Shown: in pieces, positions 35,662-43,212 of the stretch
Layout: every line of letters begins with the position of its first letter
Position numbering within the stretch: position 1 is the first letter of the stretch
Assembly: GCF_018596315.1 (NCBI RefSeq)
Contig: NZ_JAHEAG010000015.1
Coordinates: 106,622 to 170,621, forward strand
DNA length: 64,000 bases
Direction of reading: 5' to 3'
Source: Bradyrhizobium sp. SRL28
GTDB lineage: Bacteria; Pseudomonadota; Alphaproteobacteria; Rhizobiales; Xanthobacteraceae
Position numbers and translations under genes: made by a program
The notes under the pieces: model-generated
Databases searched by the model: none
What the model was told of the DNA's origin: nothing
The model's input: the letters and a program-made list of their open reading frames with translations, nothing else

Positions 35662-36282
35662 ATGCAATTCGAAAGTGCCGATCCTTCGGTCGTCAAATCG
35701 ATCAGGCAGCGCCATCTCCTGAACGAATGGCTGCGCGCGGCCGGCAAGCAGCGGCTGATGCCTCTCCTCCGGGATTTTCACCTGGATCGCATCGACGACG
35801 AGATGGTCGACATGATGGGATATGACGTTGTCGGCGATGGCGACGACGCACGTTTCCTGATCACGCATCAAGGCGCCAGGCTGGCAACCACCTACGGCAA
35901 CGAGCGCATCGATCCCGCCGAACGGCCGCGCTTTCTCGACGAGAAAGTCGGGCCCGAGCGATATGCCAACGTTGTCGATCTTTATCGCACCTGCCTTCGG
36001 CACAAGCGGCCGGTCTATTCGATCTCGACGGTGCAGGACGCCGACGGCAAGGAGGTGTCCTACGAGCGGCTGCTGATGCCGTTCGGCAGCGGAGAGGCCG
36101 TCCAGCAGATCGTCGGCTCCTTCAAGAGCATCAGTATTGAAGGCGGCTTCAAGATCACCAATCTCATGGGCCTGAGGCCGAAAGCCGAGCCCGCGATTCT
36201 GGTTAGAGCAATCATCGATCGCGCTTTCGTACCGGCTCAAGCAGGCTCGCATTCATCCAGCGAAGTTATCGAGCTCGACTAA
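35662..36282 (+). CDS. PAS_5-type protein, copy 2
   Basis: A 206-residue paralogue of the preceding gene. It keeps QFESADPSVVKSIRQRHLLN at the start, RPVYSISTVQDADG, SYERLLMPFGSG and GGFKITNLMGL, while the loop around residues 60-90 is longer and the tails differ. The two genes are a tandem duplication that has diverged substantially. The product may pair with copy 1 as a heterodimeric PAS module. It is followed by the family A repeat. Confidence 0.8.
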   Translation: MQFESADPSVVKSIRQRHLLNEWLRAAGKQRLMPLLRDFHLDRIDDEMVDMMGYDVVGDGDDARFLITHQGARLATTYGNERIDPAERPRFLDEKVGPERYANVVDLYRTCLRHKRPVYSISTVQDADGKEVSYERLLMPFGSGEAVQQIVGSFKSISIEGGFKITNLMGLRPKAEPAILVRAIIDRAFVPAQAGSHSSSEVIELD

Positions 36283-36357
36283 AGCGTTTTCCAGCGAAGC
36301 ATGCCCTCGGACTTGATCCGAGGGTGGAGGTCGGTTCGCGGCAAGAAAACGCGTCAA
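36283..36357. repeat. dispersed intergenic repeat, family A (inverted copy)
   Basis: This is the inverted counterpart of the element at 1706-1780, running from AGCGTTTTCCAGCGAAGC to GAAAACGCGTCAAA. An internal hairpin CCCTCGGA/TCCGAGGG is present. It lies directly after the PAS_5 copy 2 stop codon. Confidence 0.8.
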
Positions 36358-36403
36358 ACCAGGAATCCAGAGCCCCGGTCCGATTCAATCGGAACGAAAT
36401 GGC

Positions 36404-36781
36404 TTAGGCCTTGCGCCCACGCGATTTGGACGGCACTTCCTTGCCGTAGACGTCCGGCTTGAATCCGACCAGCAATTTGCCGCCGAGGTCGAGCACCGGG
36501 CGCTTGATCATCGAGGGCTGCGCCAGCATCAGGGCCAGCGCCTTGCGCTCGTTCAGGCCTTCCTTGTCGCCGTCCGGCAGCTTCTTGAATGTCGTGCCCG
36601 CGCGGTTGAGCAGCGTTTCCCAGCCAACTTCGTCGGACCATTGCTTGAGCTTGTCCTTGGCGATGCCGGCAAGCTTGTAGTCGTGAAAGTCGTAAGCCAC
36701 GCCGTGATCGTCAAGCCAGGCGCGCGCCTTCTTCATGGTGTCACAGTTCTTGATGCCATAGATGGTGATGGGTTTTGTCAT
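36404..36781 (-). CDS. ArsC-family reductase (YffB-like)
   Basis: A 125-residue thioredoxin-fold protein of the ArsC/Spx superfamily. The N-terminal TIYGIKNCDTMKKARAWLD carries the single catalytic cysteine C13. IKRPVLDLGGKLLVGF contains the conserved Arg-Pro. It lacks the further arginines of true arsenate reductases and matches YffB-type proteins, thought to be glutathione-dependent thiol reductases. The C-terminus is basic (PSKSRGRKA). It is monocistronic, 29 bp downstream of dctA on the same strand. Confidence 0.88.
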   Translation of the reverse strand: MTKPITIYGIKNCDTMKKARAWLDDHGVAYDFHDYKLAGIAKDKLKQWSDEVGWETLLNRAGTTFKKLPDGDKEGLNERKALALMLAQPSMIKRPVLDLGGKLLVGFKPDVYGKEVPSKSRGRKA

Positions 36782-36810
36782 TCTGTCCCGCCAAATTGAT
36801 CCGTTACCGC

Positions 36811-38133
36811 TTACGCCGCACCCCGCTCGAGCGCCTCACCCAGTTCGATCGGATTCGCCATCGTCTCGTGCAGCTTGTCTTTGTCAAGTTCACCTTCCGA
36901 GCGGCTGATGACGATGCAGGCGACGCCGTTGCCGATGAGATTGGTTAGCGCCCGGCATTCGCTCATGAACTTGTCGATGCCGACAAGGATGGCGATCGAC
37001 TGGATCGGTATGTCGGGGACGATCGAAAGCGTCGCCGCAAGCGTGATGAAGCCCGCCCCCGTGACGCCGGAGGCTCCCTTCGAGGTGATGATGGCAATGC
37101 CGAGAATGCCGAGCTCCTGCCAGATCGTCAGGTGGGTGTTGGTCGCCTGCGCCAGGAACAGCGTCGCCAACGTCATGTAGATATTGGTGCCGTCGAGATT
37201 GAAGCTGTAGCCGGTCGGAACGACAAGGCCGACCACCGGCCGCGACGCGCCTAAATGCTCCATCTTTTGCATCAACTGCGGCAGAACGGATTCCGAGGAT
37301 GAGGTGCCGAGCACGATCAGCAGTTCGTCCTTGATATAAAGGATGAAGCGAATGATCGAGAAGCCCGAGAGCCGCGCGATCGAACCAAGAACGATCAACA
37401 CGAACAGAATGCTGGTCAGATAGAAGGTCGCGATCAGCGCGAACAAATTCCACAGCGAAGTGAGGCCGTAGGCGCCGACGGTGAACGCCATCGCGCCGAA
37501 GGCGCCGAGCGGTGCCAGGCGCACAATCATGCGGATGATGCGAAAGAACATCTTCGCAGCCTGATCCACGGCCTGAGAGATCGGCTCGCCGGCCTTGCCC
37601 AGAAATGCGATGGCAAAGCCTGACAGGATCGACACCAGCAGGACCTGCAGCAGGTCGCCGCGGGCGAGTGCGCCGAAATAGCTGTCGGGAATGATCGCAA
37701 GCAGATGCGCGATGATACCCTCTTCCTTCGCCTTGGTAACGTAAGTCGCAACGGAATTCGGATCGATCGTCGCCGGGTCGATGTTGAAGCCACGGCCGGG
37801 CTGTAGGATTTTGCCGACGATGAGGCCGACCGCCAGCGCCACCGTCGAGACAACCTCGAAATAGATCAGCGCCTTCAGTCCGACGCGGCCGACACGTTTC
37901 AGATCACCCATCGACGAAATGCCGTGCACCACTGTGCAGAAGATTACCGGCGCAATCATCATCTTGATCAGGGCGATGAAGCCGTCGCCGAGCGGCTTCA
38001 GTTCCTTGCCGAGATCGGGAAAGAAACGGCCGACCAGGACGCCAAGCGCGATCGCGATCAGGACTTGAATATAGAGGATTTTGTACCAGGGCTGATGACG
38101 CGCGGCGGGACGGGCGGCGGTTTCGGTAGCCAT
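36811..38133 (-). CDS. dctA: C4-dicarboxylate transporter DctA
   Basis: A 440-residue dicarboxylate/amino acid:cation symporter. Signatures are ALIKMMIAPVIFCTVVHGI, the serine-rich hairpin LGTSSSESVLPQLMQKM, and SFNLDGTNIYMTLATLFLAQATN in helix 7. It imports succinate, fumarate and malate, the main carbon source of rhizobial bacteroids. ATG 38133 is chosen because GGAG lies seven bases before it; the 18-residue extension is unsupported. No dctBD genes adjoin. Confidence 0.94.
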   Translation of the reverse strand: MATETAARPAARHQPWYKILYIQVLIAIALGVLVGRFFPDLGKELKPLGDGFIALIKMMIAPVIFCTVVHGISSMGDLKRVGRVGLKALIYFEVVSTVALAVGLIVGKILQPGRGFNIDPATIDPNSVATYVTKAKEEGIIAHLLAIIPDSYFGALARGDLLQVLLVSILSGFAIAFLGKAGEPISQAVDQAAKMFFRIIRMIVRLAPLGAFGAMAFTVGAYGLTSLWNLFALIATFYLTSILFVLIVLGSIARLSGFSIIRFILYIKDELLIVLGTSSSESVLPQLMQKMEHLGASRPVVGLVVPTGYSFNLDGTNIYMTLATLFLAQATNTHLTIWQELGILGIAIITSKGASGVTGAGFITLAATLSIVPDIPIQSIAILVGIDKFMSECRALTNLIGNGVACIVISRSEGELDKDKLHETMANPIELGEALERGAA

Positions 38134-38317
38134 GGGATTGCTCCGGGCGGGAGGATCAGCATGGAATAGAGCGAGACGGCAGGACAATCACATTCATGTG
38201 GCGTGATGCCATCAGCTCATTTGCGCCGCCGATTTCGCCGCGAGCAGACCGATTTTTTGCAGAGCCCGCCAGCGAATCTATCATAGACTGGCGCGTCACT
38301 CGCTTCCCGGACGACCG

Positions 38318-38476
38318 ATGGAATTCACCCTGCTGTTTCTGGCCACGGCCATCGTGATGCTGATCGCCTGGCGCGGTCCACGCCCATTGGCGCTAGCCCT
38401 GTTTGGGGCCGTCCTGATCGCGTGCGTCGCCACCTATCTGCACCACGCGACCGATACGCTGAAACTGTCGTTCTGA
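38318..38476 (+). CDS. DUF5993-like small membrane protein
   Basis: A 52-residue membrane protein (start MEFTLLFLATAIVMLIAW) with two hydrophobic segments, ending HHATDTLKLSF. Size, the two helices and the HHATD-L end fit the DUF5993 family, whose genes typically accompany dsbB. The stop lies 7 bp before the dsbB start, with the dsbB ribosome-binding site between them. It probably assists or regulates the disulfide oxidase in the inner membrane; the exact role is unknown. Confidence 0.8.
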   Translation: MEFTLLFLATAIVMLIAWRGPRPLALALFGAVLIACVATYLHHATDTLKLSF

Positions 38477-38483
38477 GGGACGC

Positions 38484-39041
38484 ATGAACCAGACGAGCGC
38501 CAATACGCTGAATGCACTCAGCCTCTACGCGGTGGCGCTGGTGCTCGCGGCCGCCTATGCGGCGCAGTTCATCCTGCATGAGCTGCCCTGTCCGCTCTGC
38601 CTGCTGCAGCGCATCCTGTTCGCGGCGCTGGCCGTCGGACCGATCCTCAATATCCGCTTCGGCCCCCGCCCCAGCCACTATGCGATGTCGCTGCTGGCGG
38701 CGGTCGCAGGCGCGGTGGCGTCAACCCGGCAGGTGCTGCTGCACATTATGCCTGGCGACGCCGGCTATGGTTCGGCGTTGCTCGGCTATCATTATTACAC
38801 CTGGGCGCTGATCGGCTTCATCACCGCCATCGTCCTTGTTGCCGCCGTGATGCTGTTCGACCGGCAGTTCGAAGAGGACAAAGCCGTCCTGCCGGCCACC
38901 GGCGGCGCCTTCGCGCAGACAGCGGTGTGGCTCGTGATCGCGCTGACGGCGGCGAACGTGGTAACGACGCTTTTGGAATGCGGCTTTGGGGCATGCGCCG
39001 ATAACCCGGTTGTATATGAGTTGCTCAAACGGGGAGTGTAG
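38484..39041 (+). CDS. dsbB: DsbB-family disulfide bond formation protein
   Basis: A 185-residue inner-membrane quinone-linked oxidase of the DsbB/DsbI fold with about five hydrophobic segments. The first redox pair is CPLC (C36, C39) in HELPCPLCLLQRI. The second pair is unusual: the central periplasmic loop has no cysteines, whereas C166 and C171 lie after the last helix (ECGFGACADNP). It should reoxidise a DsbA-like protein. The preceding gene is a DUF5993 partner. No dsbA is visible in the window. Confidence 0.88.
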   Translation: MNQTSANTLNALSLYAVALVLAAAYAAQFILHELPCPLCLLQRILFAALAVGPILNIRFGPRPSHYAMSLLAAVAGAVASTRQVLLHIMPGDAGYGSALLGYHYYTWALIGFITAIVLVAAVMLFDRQFEEDKAVLPATGGAFAQTAVWLVIALTAANVVTTLLECGFGACADNPVVYELLKRGV

Positions 39042-39078
39042 CGGTTTGCCGACCTGAACAGAATCGCCGCCACCAGCA

Positions 39079-39492
39079 TCAGTTCCTGGCGTAAGACTCC
39101 AGGTACTCGGCTGATGGTGGAATCGGCGTGATCACATCGATCAATACGCCGTTGGGATCTTCAGTGATGAAGTGCCGCTGACCGAAGGGCTCATCGCGGA
39201 GCGGAAGCAGGATAGGCAGCCCGGCTGCACGAAGCCTGCCATAGACCTCATCGACGTCTTGAACTTCAAAATTGATCAGAACACCGCGCGCAGAGCCGCG
39301 CGCTTTCGCGGGGATCGTGTCGTGATCGCCTGCCAGGATCGCCAGGGCAACGTTCTCTTGCACTTTCGATTGCAGATGTACGTACCAGTCCGCCTCGAAC
39401 GCCGGCTCGAAATCAAAGTGCGTTCGATAAAATGCCGAGGTCGCGGCGACATTGTCGACCATCAGTACCGGGTAATAGCTCGTGATCTGCAT
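39079..39492 (-). CDS. VOC-family (glyoxalase-like) protein
   Basis: A 137-residue single vicinal-oxygen-chelate domain pair: SYYPVLMVDNVAATSAFYRTHFDF in the first half and RGVLINFEVQDVDEVYGRLRAAG, GQRHFITEDPNGVLIDVI in the second. Metal ligands are possible but not certain. It is divergent from a TetR gene 64 bp away with twin operators between, so it is the likely target of that regulator. Such pairs often handle an antibiotic or reactive electrophile; the substrate is unknown. Confidence 0.88.
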   Translation of the reverse strand: MQITSYYPVLMVDNVAATSAFYRTHFDFEPAFEADWYVHLQSKVQENVALAILAGDHDTIPAKARGSARGVLINFEVQDVDEVYGRLRAAGLPILLPLRDEPFGQRHFITEDPNGVLIDVITPIPPSAEYLESYARN

Positions 39493-39515
39493 CCTTGTTC
39501 TCCGCGGCTAAAAAA

Positions 39516-39555
39516 CATACAGTCTGTATGCAGACATAAACATACAGGCTGTATG
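39516..39555. promoter_or_regulatory. twin TetR operators CATACAG-N-CTGTATG
   Basis: Two 15-bp palindromes, CATACAGTCTGTATG (39516-39530) and CATACAGGCTGTATG (39541-39555), are centred 25 bp apart in the 64-bp divergent region between the VOC and TetR genes. The second ends one base before the TetR start codon. Such an arrangement would let one repressor shut both promoters. Confidence 0.85.
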
Positions 39556-39556
39556 C

Positions 39557-40174
39557 ATGCAAGTGATAAAAGGACGCAGGAGCAACATCGACCGCAGCGC
39601 GACCACTCGTGGGAGGGTGCTTGAAGCGGCGAAGACGCTTTTTATCGCAAAAGGATATGCCGCCACCGGAACCCCCGAGATTGCCGCGCAAGCGGGAGTG
39701 ACGCGGGGTGCGCTCTACCACCATTTCGAGGACAAAAGGGCCCTCTATCTCGCCTTGGTCGAGGCTGAGTCCGCCGCTGTTGCCGCCGAGATCGAGGACG
39801 CGGCTTCGGCGACAGACGCTCCGATGCAGATGCTCCATACGGGCGCTTCTGCGTACTTGCGCGCGATGCAGAAGGAAGGACGAACACGCCTGATCCTGAT
39901 CGAAGCGCCAGCCGTTCTGGGTTTTGAGACCGTGGATGCCATCGACGCCAAACATAGCCGCCGAACTTTGTTGGAAGGCCTGGAAGCGGTGATCCGCCCC
40001 TCCCCTGAAACCTCGCTCATCGCCGTGGCCAATATCATCTCTGCGGCCTTCGACCGGGCGGCTATCGCCATCGCTGCAGGCGGCAACTTTTCCGACTACG
40101 ACATGGCGCTGAAGCAACTGATGGATGGCCTTGTCGCCGAGAGGTTGACTTCGAACGGCCATCGGCCCGCGTGA
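39557..40174 (+). CDS. TetR/AcrR-family transcriptional regulator
   Basis: A 205-residue regulator. The N-terminal helix-turn-helix is TRGRVLEAAKTLFIAKGYAATGTPEIAAQAGVTRGALYHHFEDKRALY (residues 17-64, quoted only as a region). The remainder is the helical ligand-binding and dimer domain. Two palindromic operators lie directly upstream, the nearer one touching the start codon, so autoregulation and control of the divergent VOC gene are likely. There is little space for a leader, so the mRNA may be leaderless. The ligand is unknown. Confidence 0.92.
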   Translation: MQVIKGRRSNIDRSATTRGRVLEAAKTLFIAKGYAATGTPEIAAQAGVTRGALYHHFEDKRALYLALVEAESAAVAAEIEDAASATDAPMQMLHTGASAYLRAMQKEGRTRLILIEAPAVLGFETVDAIDAKHSRRTLLEGLEAVIRPSPETSLIAVANIISAAFDRAAIAIAAGGNFSDYDMALKQLMDGLVAERLTSNGHRPA

Positions 40175-40243
40175 AAGGCATTTCACTCGCGCGCTGAACG
40201 ATGTTAACCGCCGCTTGTGGAAGGTGCGGCGGCATCCAGTTGC

Positions 40244-40948
40244 TCACGGCCGCTTCGGAATCTCGAGTCCGCGCTGCACCGCCGGCCGGGCGAGACCGCG
40301 TTCCAGCCATACCGGCACCTGCTTCAGCGTATCGAACGCGACGAGATCGCGCGCACCGTAGAAGCCGATCAGGTTACGCACCCAGCCGAGCATGGAAATG
40401 TCGGCAATGGTATATTCATCGTCCATGATCCATTGCCGTCCGGCAAGCCGCGTCTCCACCACGTCCAGCAGGCGCTTCGACTCGGCGACGTAACGCTGGA
40501 GCGGCCGCTTGTCCTCATATTCCTTGCCGGCGAATTTGTGGAAGAAGCCGACCTGCCCGAACATCGGCCCGATGCCGCCCATCTGAAAGTGCAGCCACTG
40601 GATGGTCTGGTATCGTCGCGCCGGATCGGCTGGCAGAAGCTTGCCGGTCTTGTCAGCGAGATATTGCAGGATCGCCCCGGACTCGAACAGCGGCAGCGGC
40701 TTGCCGCCAGGCCCATCCGGATCGAGGATGGCCGGGATCTTGCCGTTCGGATTCAGCGACAGGAATTCGGGCGTCTTCTGGTCGTCCTTGTTGAAGTCGA
40801 CCAGATGCACCTCGTAGGGTAATCCGATCTCTTCCAGCATGATCGAGACCTTGACGCCGTTCGGCGTCGGCAGCGAATAGAGCTGGAGGCGGTCGGGATG
40901 TTTGGCGGGCCAGCGTTTGGTGATCGGGAAGGCGGAGAGATCGGACAT
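40244..40948 (-). CDS. glutathione S-transferase family protein (YfcG-like)
   Basis: A 234-residue GST with an N-terminal thioredoxin-like domain (LQLYSLPTPNGVKVSIMLEE, then NPNGKIPAI and the glutathione gamma-Glu site ESGAILQYLA) and a helical C-terminal domain. The N-terminal TPNGVKVS motif places it with YfcG/YghU-like Nu-class enzymes, which show disulfide reductase activity. It is cytoplasmic and monocistronic, divergent from an SDR gene. Confidence 0.9.
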   Translation of the reverse strand: MSDLSAFPITKRWPAKHPDRLQLYSLPTPNGVKVSIMLEEIGLPYEVHLVDFNKDDQKTPEFLSLNPNGKIPAILDPDGPGGKPLPLFESGAILQYLADKTGKLLPADPARRYQTIQWLHFQMGGIGPMFGQVGFFHKFAGKEYEDKRPLQRYVAESKRLLDVVETRLAGRQWIMDDEYTIADISMLGWVRNLIGFYGARDLVAFDTLKQVPVWLERGLARPAVQRGLEIPKRP

Positions 40949-41026
40949 CGAAACTCGTTTTGCATGGTTGTTGTTGCGCGGCTAATGTACGGCTGATGCC
41001 GCATATAACAAGGGCCCGCGCCGTTC

Positions 41027-41899
41027 ATGACCGATCAACCGTCTCCGGCGAAGCTCGGCCTCACTGATGAGGAGCTTGCGACTCATCCGACCATGTTCGC
41101 GGTCGATGCATGTAAGGATCAGGTCGTCGTCGTAACGGGCGGCGCCGGCGGCATCGGGCGGGCGATCGCCTGGCTGTTCGCGCGGCTGGGCGCGCATGTC
41201 GCCGTGGTCGGGCGCGACGGAGGCAAGCTCGATGCGCTCGTGGCCCAATTGGCGGGCCGCGGTCTCAAGGCATCCGCGCATGTCGCCGATATCAGGGAGC
41301 CCGATGCGGTCAGCGCCCTCTTCGACACGATCTGGGCCGCGCATGGCCGCGTCGACGGCCTCATCAACAGCGCCGGCGGACAATTTCCGCAGGCTGCGAT
41401 CGATTTTTCGGTGAAGGGCTGGAATGCCGTCATCAACACCAATCTGAACGGCACCTGGTACATGATGCAGGCCGCCGCGCAGCGCTGGCGCGACCACAAG
41501 CATCCCGGCAGCATTGTCAACATCGTGGTCGTGACGACACACGGCCTCTACGGCATAGCCCACACCATCGCGGCGCGAAGCGGCGTGATCGGGCTCTCGC
41601 GCGCAGTCGCGGTCGAATGGGCTCCCTTGAACATCCGGGTCAACTGCGTGGCGCCCGGCGCGATCGAAACCGAAGGCTGGAACGTCTATTCGCCGGAAGC
41701 CCGCGCCGCCTACCCGCGCTCGAACCCGATGATGCGCGTCGGCTCGCCATGGGACGTCGCCGAGGCCAGCGTCTTCCTCGCCGGACCATCCGCGAAGTTC
41801 GTGACCGGTGAAACGCTGACAGTAGACGGCGGCGGCCAGCTCTGGGGCGAGACCTGGACCACGGGCAAGCCGGCGTACTTCAGCGGCGACGATAATTGA
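41027..41899 (+). CDS. SDR-family protein with altered active site
   Basis: A 290-residue short-chain dehydrogenase-fold protein. The dinucleotide motif TGGAGGIG (37-44) and NSAGG are normal, and the region EWAPLNIRVNCVAPGAIET resembles enoyl- and dienoyl-CoA reductases. At the position of the YxxxK catalytic pair it reads T180-I-A-A-R184, with HT before it, so both the usual Tyr and Lys are missing. It may use another residue, as 2,4-dienoyl-CoA reductases do, or be non-redox. It is followed 20 bp later by a HAD phosphatase gene. Confidence 0.88.
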   Translation: MTDQPSPAKLGLTDEELATHPTMFAVDACKDQVVVVTGGAGGIGRAIAWLFARLGAHVAVVGRDGGKLDALVAQLAGRGLKASAHVADIREPDAVSALFDTIWAAHGRVDGLINSAGGQFPQAAIDFSVKGWNAVINTNLNGTWYMMQAAAQRWRDHKHPGSIVNIVVVTTHGLYGIAHTIAARSGVIGLSRAVAVEWAPLNIRVNCVAPGAIETEGWNVYSPEARAAYPRSNPMMRVGSPWDVAEASVFLAGPSAKFVTGETLTVDGGGQLWGETWTTGKPAYFSGDDN

Positions 41900-41919
41900 G
41901 CCGCTGAAGGCCTTTCCTC

Positions 41920-42555
41920 ATGCCCCGCTATCGCCTTGTCATTTTCGACTTTGACGGCACGCTGGCCGACTCGCTCCCGTGGTTTCGCGCGTCCTTTCAC
42001 GACATGATCGCGCGGTTCAACCTCGCGCCCGTTCCCGCCGAGGAAATGGAGGGGTTGCGCGGCCTGTCCGCCCGCGAAATCATGACACGGCTCAACGTAT
42101 CCACATGGCAACTGCCGGCCATCGTCAGCGACATGCGAAAGCGCAAGCTCGCCGCCGCAAGCGAGATATCGCTGTTCTCTGGCATCCCGGCCATGCTGAC
42201 CGACCTGCAAGGCCTCGACATCAAGACCGCCATCGTCAGTTCCGACAGCGAAGCCTCCGTCCGGCAAGTACTCGGCCCCGCTATTAGCCTGATCACCCGC
42301 TTCGACTGCGGTGCGGCGGTGTTCGGCAAGCACTGGAAATTTCGACGCGTCGCACGAAAGCTTGGAGCGAAGCCCTCGGAGACGATCTGCATCGGTGACG
42401 AGATCCGCGACATCGAGGCAGCCAGAGCCGCCGACATGGATTCCGGCGCGGTGGCTTGGGGCTATGCACTTCCGAGCGCACTGCAGGCGGCGAGACCGAC
42501 GCATCTGTTCAATTCGATCGAGGAGATGATGCAGCGGCTCACCATGACGAAATAA
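41920..42555 (+). CDS. HAD-family hydrolase (phosphatase-like)
   Basis: A 211-residue HAD hydrolase. Motif I is FDFDGTLADS (D10 nucleophile, D12 acid), motif II is TAIVSSDSE, motif III is probably the lysine in GKHWKFRRVARKLG, and motif IV is CIGDEIRDIEAARAADMD. The cap between residues ~18 and 85 is helical, as in the phosphoglycolate-phosphatase group. It probably dephosphorylates a small metabolite in the cytoplasm. It is co-directional with the SDR gene 20 bp upstream. Confidence 0.9.
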   Translation: MPRYRLVIFDFDGTLADSLPWFRASFHDMIARFNLAPVPAEEMEGLRGLSAREIMTRLNVSTWQLPAIVSDMRKRKLAAASEISLFSGIPAMLTDLQGLDIKTAIVSSDSEASVRQVLGPAISLITRFDCGAAVFGKHWKFRRVARKLGAKPSETICIGDEIRDIEAARAADMDSGAVAWGYALPSALQAARPTHLFNSIEEMMQRLTMTK

Positions 42556-42597
42556 TACGTCGCGGAATGCCCGCTGGATAACACTGCTAATTACCTG

Positions 42598-43136
42598 TCA
42601 TACCCACAGAGGCCATCGTACGAGGTGCTCGTGGCCGTTCAAGCTGCGGACGAGTACGAACTCCGTAACCGTCCAGCCAATCGGTTCGATTGGATATTCG
42701 TCTACGCTAAGCGCGTCATACAACAACGTGACGTGTGGCGTGAAATTCGTGTTGGCCAGCCGCCTCAACCCTCTTCGCGTCATCGCGGCGCCGAGCATTT
42801 GCCGAAACGACTGTAGCCGGCGCAATCCTTTCTCTCCGACCAGTACGAACGGGCGATTGCCGGGCCGCCCCTGAAAGCTTGCCGTGCGATCGAACGAGAC
42901 CTCGAATGGCTCGGTTCGCACATCCATGGCCGCCTCCCACGCGGCGCAAAGCCCTCAGGCAACCCGCTGAGAGCGAACAGCGAAACGTGCAGCCGCTCAG
43001 GCGCAATGAGCTTGCCGTCGAAATGATGCGCGCGCTTGAGTACGCGTGCCAATTGGTGAATTCGCTCTGCCGTGCCTGCATCGGGAATAGCCGCGAGGAA
43101 TAATCGGGCACTACTACGGCTTGCAAACTCGTCCAT
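42598..43136 (-). pseudogene. 2'-5' RNA ligase family (ThpR/LigT), frameshifted
   Basis: Two adjacent frames together make a full 2H-phosphoesterase of about 178 residues. The N-terminal frame (from 43136) has RLFLAAIPDAGTAERIHQLA and the first HxS motif H50-V-S. It then runs out of register after LPEGFAPR. The second frame (to 42598) resumes with WEAAMDVRTEPFEVSFD and carries the second motif FTPHVTLLYD. One base is missing near 42934-42942. The product would be a cyclic phosphodiesterase/RNA ligase-like enzyme. It is either a recent pseudogene or a sequencing error. Confidence 0.82.
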
Positions 43137-43212
43137 GATAGACTAGAACAGATCATGAACATCTAGTTGTAGCAATACTAAAACGCAACCGATTTCATGG
43201 ATTCTCGCAGGC

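Noticed and set aside
36404..36781. true arsenate reductase
   Set aside because: The Cys and the fold fit, but the arginine set of ArsC is incomplete and no ars genes adjoin; YffB-like is a better fit.
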